A DNA stretch of 34,755 nt, taken from PALSA-926 sp964476835. GTDB lineage: Bacteria; Pseudomonadota; Alphaproteobacteria; Micavibrionales; UBA2020. Below, one piece after another: positions 31,623 through 34,755 of this stretch. A program made the translations under genes and the position numbers. Numbering within the stretch: the stretch's first letter is position 1; every line of letters starts with the position of its first letter. The notes below the pieces were generated by a model that did no database searches, was not told the origin of the DNA, and was given only the letters and a program-made list of their open reading frames with translations. The DNA lies in the NCBI GenBank assembly GCA_964476835.1, contig CAYZCE010000022.1:1-34755 (forward strand), read 5' to 3'.

Positions 31623-33092
31623 ATGGACCGTTTCCTGCTCGCCATCGACCAGGGGACGACGAGTTCGCGCGCCGTCTTGTTCGACCTGCAGGGCCGCATC
31701 GCCGGCATCGCGCAGCAGGAACTGGCGCTGCACTGCCCCAACAACGGCTGGGTCGAACAAGATCCCGAAGATATCTGGCGCGATGTGCAATATGTTTGTC
31801 GCGCCGTGCTGGAAAAGACGGGTGTCGCGCCAGCGCAGGTCGCGGCCATCGGCATCACCAACCAACGCGAAACCACCGTGGTGTGGGACCGCAAGACGGG
31901 CAAGGCGCTCTACAACGCTATCGTCTGGCAGGACCGCCGCACGGCGGACATGTGCCATGCGCTGAAGGAGGCGGGGCATGAAGACGCTGTGCGGCAGAAG
32001 ACCGGCCTGCTGCTCGACCCTTATTTTTCGGCGACCAAGATCAAGTGGATCCTCGACCATGTAGATGGCGCGCGCGACAAGGCGGTGCGCGGCGAACTGG
32101 CCTTTGGTACTATCGACAGCTTCCTGCTGTGGCGCTTGACAGGCGCGCATGCGACGGATGCGACCAACGCCGCGCGCACGATGATCTTCAATATCGTCAC
32201 GCAAGATTGGGATGACGACCTGCTCGCGCGCTTCGACATTCCGCGCGTGATGCTGCCGGAAGTCAAAGACAATAGCGGCGCTTTCGGCGTGACGGAGATC
32301 CTCGGTGTCAAGACGCCGGTTTCCGGCATGGCGGGAGACCAGCAGGCGGGGCTGTTCGGGCAGGCCTGCTTCGCGCCCGGCATGGTCAAGAGCACGTATG
32401 GCACGGGCTGCTTCGCGCTGGCCAATATCGGCGACCAGTTCCGCATCTCGGGCAACGGGCTGCTGACGACGGTCGCTTATCGCCTCGGCGGCAAGACGAC
32501 CTACGCGATCGAGGGCGCGATCTTCGTGGCGGGCGCGGCGGTGCAATGGCTGCGCGACGGCCTTGGCATCATCAAGTCGTCGGCGGAGACGGAAGCGCTT
32601 GCGCAGTCGGTGCCTGACAACGGCGGCGTTTATCTTGTGCCGGGCTTCACCGGCCTCGGCGCGCCGCACTGGAACCCGCATGCGCGCGGGGCACTGCTCG
32701 GCCTGACGCGCGCCGCCACGCGCGCCCATGTCGTGCGCGCGGCGCTGGAGGCGCAAGGCTACCAGACCGCAGACCTGCTCGCGGCGATGTCTGCCGATGC
32801 GGGACGTCCGATTTCGGAGCTGCGCGTCGACGGCGGGCTGGTGCGCAACGACTGGGCCTGCCAGTTCATTTCCGACATCACGCGCACGCCGCTGCTGCGC
32901 CCCGTCAATACCGAGGCGACGGCGCTGGGCGCGGCGTATCTGGCAGGGCTGGGCGCCGGGATTTATGCGTCGTTGGACGAGATCGCGCAGCTGTGGTCGC
33001 GCGAGCGCACCTTCACCCCGCACATGGCCGCAAGCGAGCGCGACCGGCTGTATGCCGGATGGCAGCATGCGGTGAAGCAGGTATTGGCTTAA
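31623..33092 (+). CDS. glpK: Glycerol kinase
   Basis: Phosphorylates glycerol to glycerol 3-phosphate, the substrate of the upstream GlpD. The FGGY-family kinase has 489 residues, with DQGTTSSRA (9-17, phosphate loop), the KTG.LLDPYFSATK segment, FGTIDSFLLWRLTG, GDQQAGLFGQ and the C-terminal domain with LRVDGGLVRNDW and EATALGAAYLAGL. ATG 31623 starts right after the glpD stop. No glpF facilitator or glpR repressor lies in the window. Its TAA shares bases with the stop codon of the convergent gene at 33089, and no terminator separates them. Confidence 0.96.
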   Translation: MDRFLLAIDQGTTSSRAVLFDLQGRIAGIAQQELALHCPNNGWVEQDPEDIWRDVQYVCRAVLEKTGVAPAQVAAIGITNQRETTVVWDRKTGKALYNAIVWQDRRTADMCHALKEAGHEDAVRQKTGLLLDPYFSATKIKWILDHVDGARDKAVRGELAFGTIDSFLLWRLTGAHATDATNAARTMIFNIVTQDWDDDLLARFDIPRVMLPEVKDNSGAFGVTEILGVKTPVSGMAGDQQAGLFGQACFAPGMVKSTYGTGCFALANIGDQFRISGNGLLTTVAYRLGGKTTYAIEGAIFVAGAAVQWLRDGLGIIKSSAETEALAQSVPDNGGVYLVPGFTGLGAPHWNPHARGALLGLTRAATRAHVVRAALEAQGYQTADLLAAMSADAGRPISELRVDGGLVRNDWACQFISDITRTPLLRPVNTEATALGAAYLAGLGAGIYASLDEIAQLWSRERTFTPHMAASERDRLYAGWQHAVKQVLA

Positions 33093-33505
33093 AGCAGATT
33101 CAGCGCGGCTTCGAGTTTTTTGGAATAGCCCGCATAGGTTTTCGCCAGCTTCTTTTCTTCGCCGAAAGAGGCGAAGGGCGCGCGGGCGGCGTCACGCCAG
33201 AACGCCGTGCGTTTGTCAAAGTGGCTCTTGAGGCCGCGCAACGTATCGACGACGTCTTCCTTTGTTTCGTCGCTCAGATCGGAAAACATCAGGTGATTGA
33301 TGGCGCCGCCCGCGACGCGGTTATAGAGGCTGTATTCGCGCATCAGCTTCTGCCTCTGCTGCGCATCCGGCGCGGGCGCTGTCGCGCCGCCGTGGCGGGC
33401 GTCGAAAAAATCGGCGGCGGGGGTTTTCGCGGCGGCCTTGAAGACCCTGACGAATTCTTCGTTCAGGCTTTTCAGCTTTTCAAGGGCGGCTGGATTGACG
33501 GTCAC
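33089..33505 (-). CDS. Small cytoplasmic protein downstream of secA, unknown
   Basis: I do not recognise this 138-residue protein. It is soluble, mostly helical and rich in Lys/Ala/Arg, with no signal peptide or membrane segment. Helical stretches are ALEKLKSLNEEFVRVFKAAAK, QRQKLMREYSLYNRVAGG, DETKEDVVDTLRGLKSHFDKR and AKTYAGYSKKLEAALNLL. A Tyr/Asn-rich middle (EYSLYNRVAGGAINHLMFSDL) may be a conserved core. It starts with GTG at 33505, seven bases after the secA stop, with AAAGG upstream. It is therefore probably co-transcribed with secA and may have a role linked to protein export, which is inference only. Its stop codon overlaps that of glpK on the other strand. Confidence 0.6.
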   Translation of the reverse strand: MTVNPAALEKLKSLNEEFVRVFKAAAKTPAADFFDARHGGATAPAPDAQQRQKLMREYSLYNRVAGGAINHLMFSDLSDETKEDVVDTLRGLKSHFDKRTAFWRDAARAPFASFGEEKKLAKTYAGYSKKLEAALNLL

Positions 33506-33512
33506 CGCGCCT

Positions 33513-34755
<1,243 letters not shown>

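Overview
The window is GC-rich, densely coded chromosomal DNA, most likely from an alphaproteobacterium. The gene families support this: an ELM1-family protein overlapping trxB, a class IIA HAD hydrolase with the DxWG start motif, an adrenodoxin-type ferredoxin next to a cysteine desulfurase, glpD-glpK, and a SecA with a C-terminal zinc-binding tail. A Micavibrio-like or Rhodospirillales-like host is a guess. I see no rRNA, tRNA, CRISPR array, insertion sequence or prophage. Thirty-one coding entries are listed. One gene is split by a frameshift and gives two entries, and the genes at both ends run off the window. Gaps between genes are short, and none exceeds about 245 bases.

Layout. 1-297 is the end of citrate synthase. 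313-3118 (minus) holds a queuosine-salvage protein and an MsbA-like ABC exporter. 3251-5410 (plus) holds a patatin phospholipase and a frameshifted lipoprotein with a zincin motif. 5424-6855 (minus) holds a HAD hydrolase and an Lrp/AsnC regulator. 7028-8924 is ELM1-trxB with a strong terminator. 8995-11160 holds a small exported protein, an ankyrin protein made of two tandem modules, and a GNAT acetyltransferase with a long leader. 11224-13526 holds an alpha/beta hydrolase divergent from a cysteine desulfurase-ferredoxin pair.

The most interesting block is 13676-22589. It is a complete type I secretion system: a TolC-like outer membrane protein, a LapB/LssB-type ABC transporter with a cysteine-less C39-like domain, and an HlyD adaptor. 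It runs straight into a CHASE2-domain class III adenylate cyclase. Eight bases beyond, in convergent orientation, lies a FecR-domain protein with no signal peptide and a type I secretion-like C-terminus. I read this as a secretion machine, its probable substrate and a membrane cAMP sensor in one locus.

22732-26852 holds a DUF3307 membrane protein, acetoacetyl-CoA synthetase, a SpoU RNA methyltransferase and a Leu/Phe/Val-type amino acid dehydrogenase. The dehydrogenase and synthetase fit leucine/ketone-body metabolism. 26912-29908 (minus) holds two exported proteins: a Sel1-repeat protein with a beta-barrel-like C-terminus, and a Lys/Asp-rich coiled-coil protein. 30088-33092 is glpD-glpK. 33089-34755 (minus) is secA (3' part) followed by a small gene of unknown function.

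Regulatory signals include several near-perfect bidirectional terminators, a good -35/-10 promoter ahead of the queuosine gene, two leaders in which the Shine-Dalgarno lies inside an inverted repeat, and several operator-like palindromes in divergent intergenic regions. All functional calls come from reading motifs and family resemblance by eye. No database search was run.
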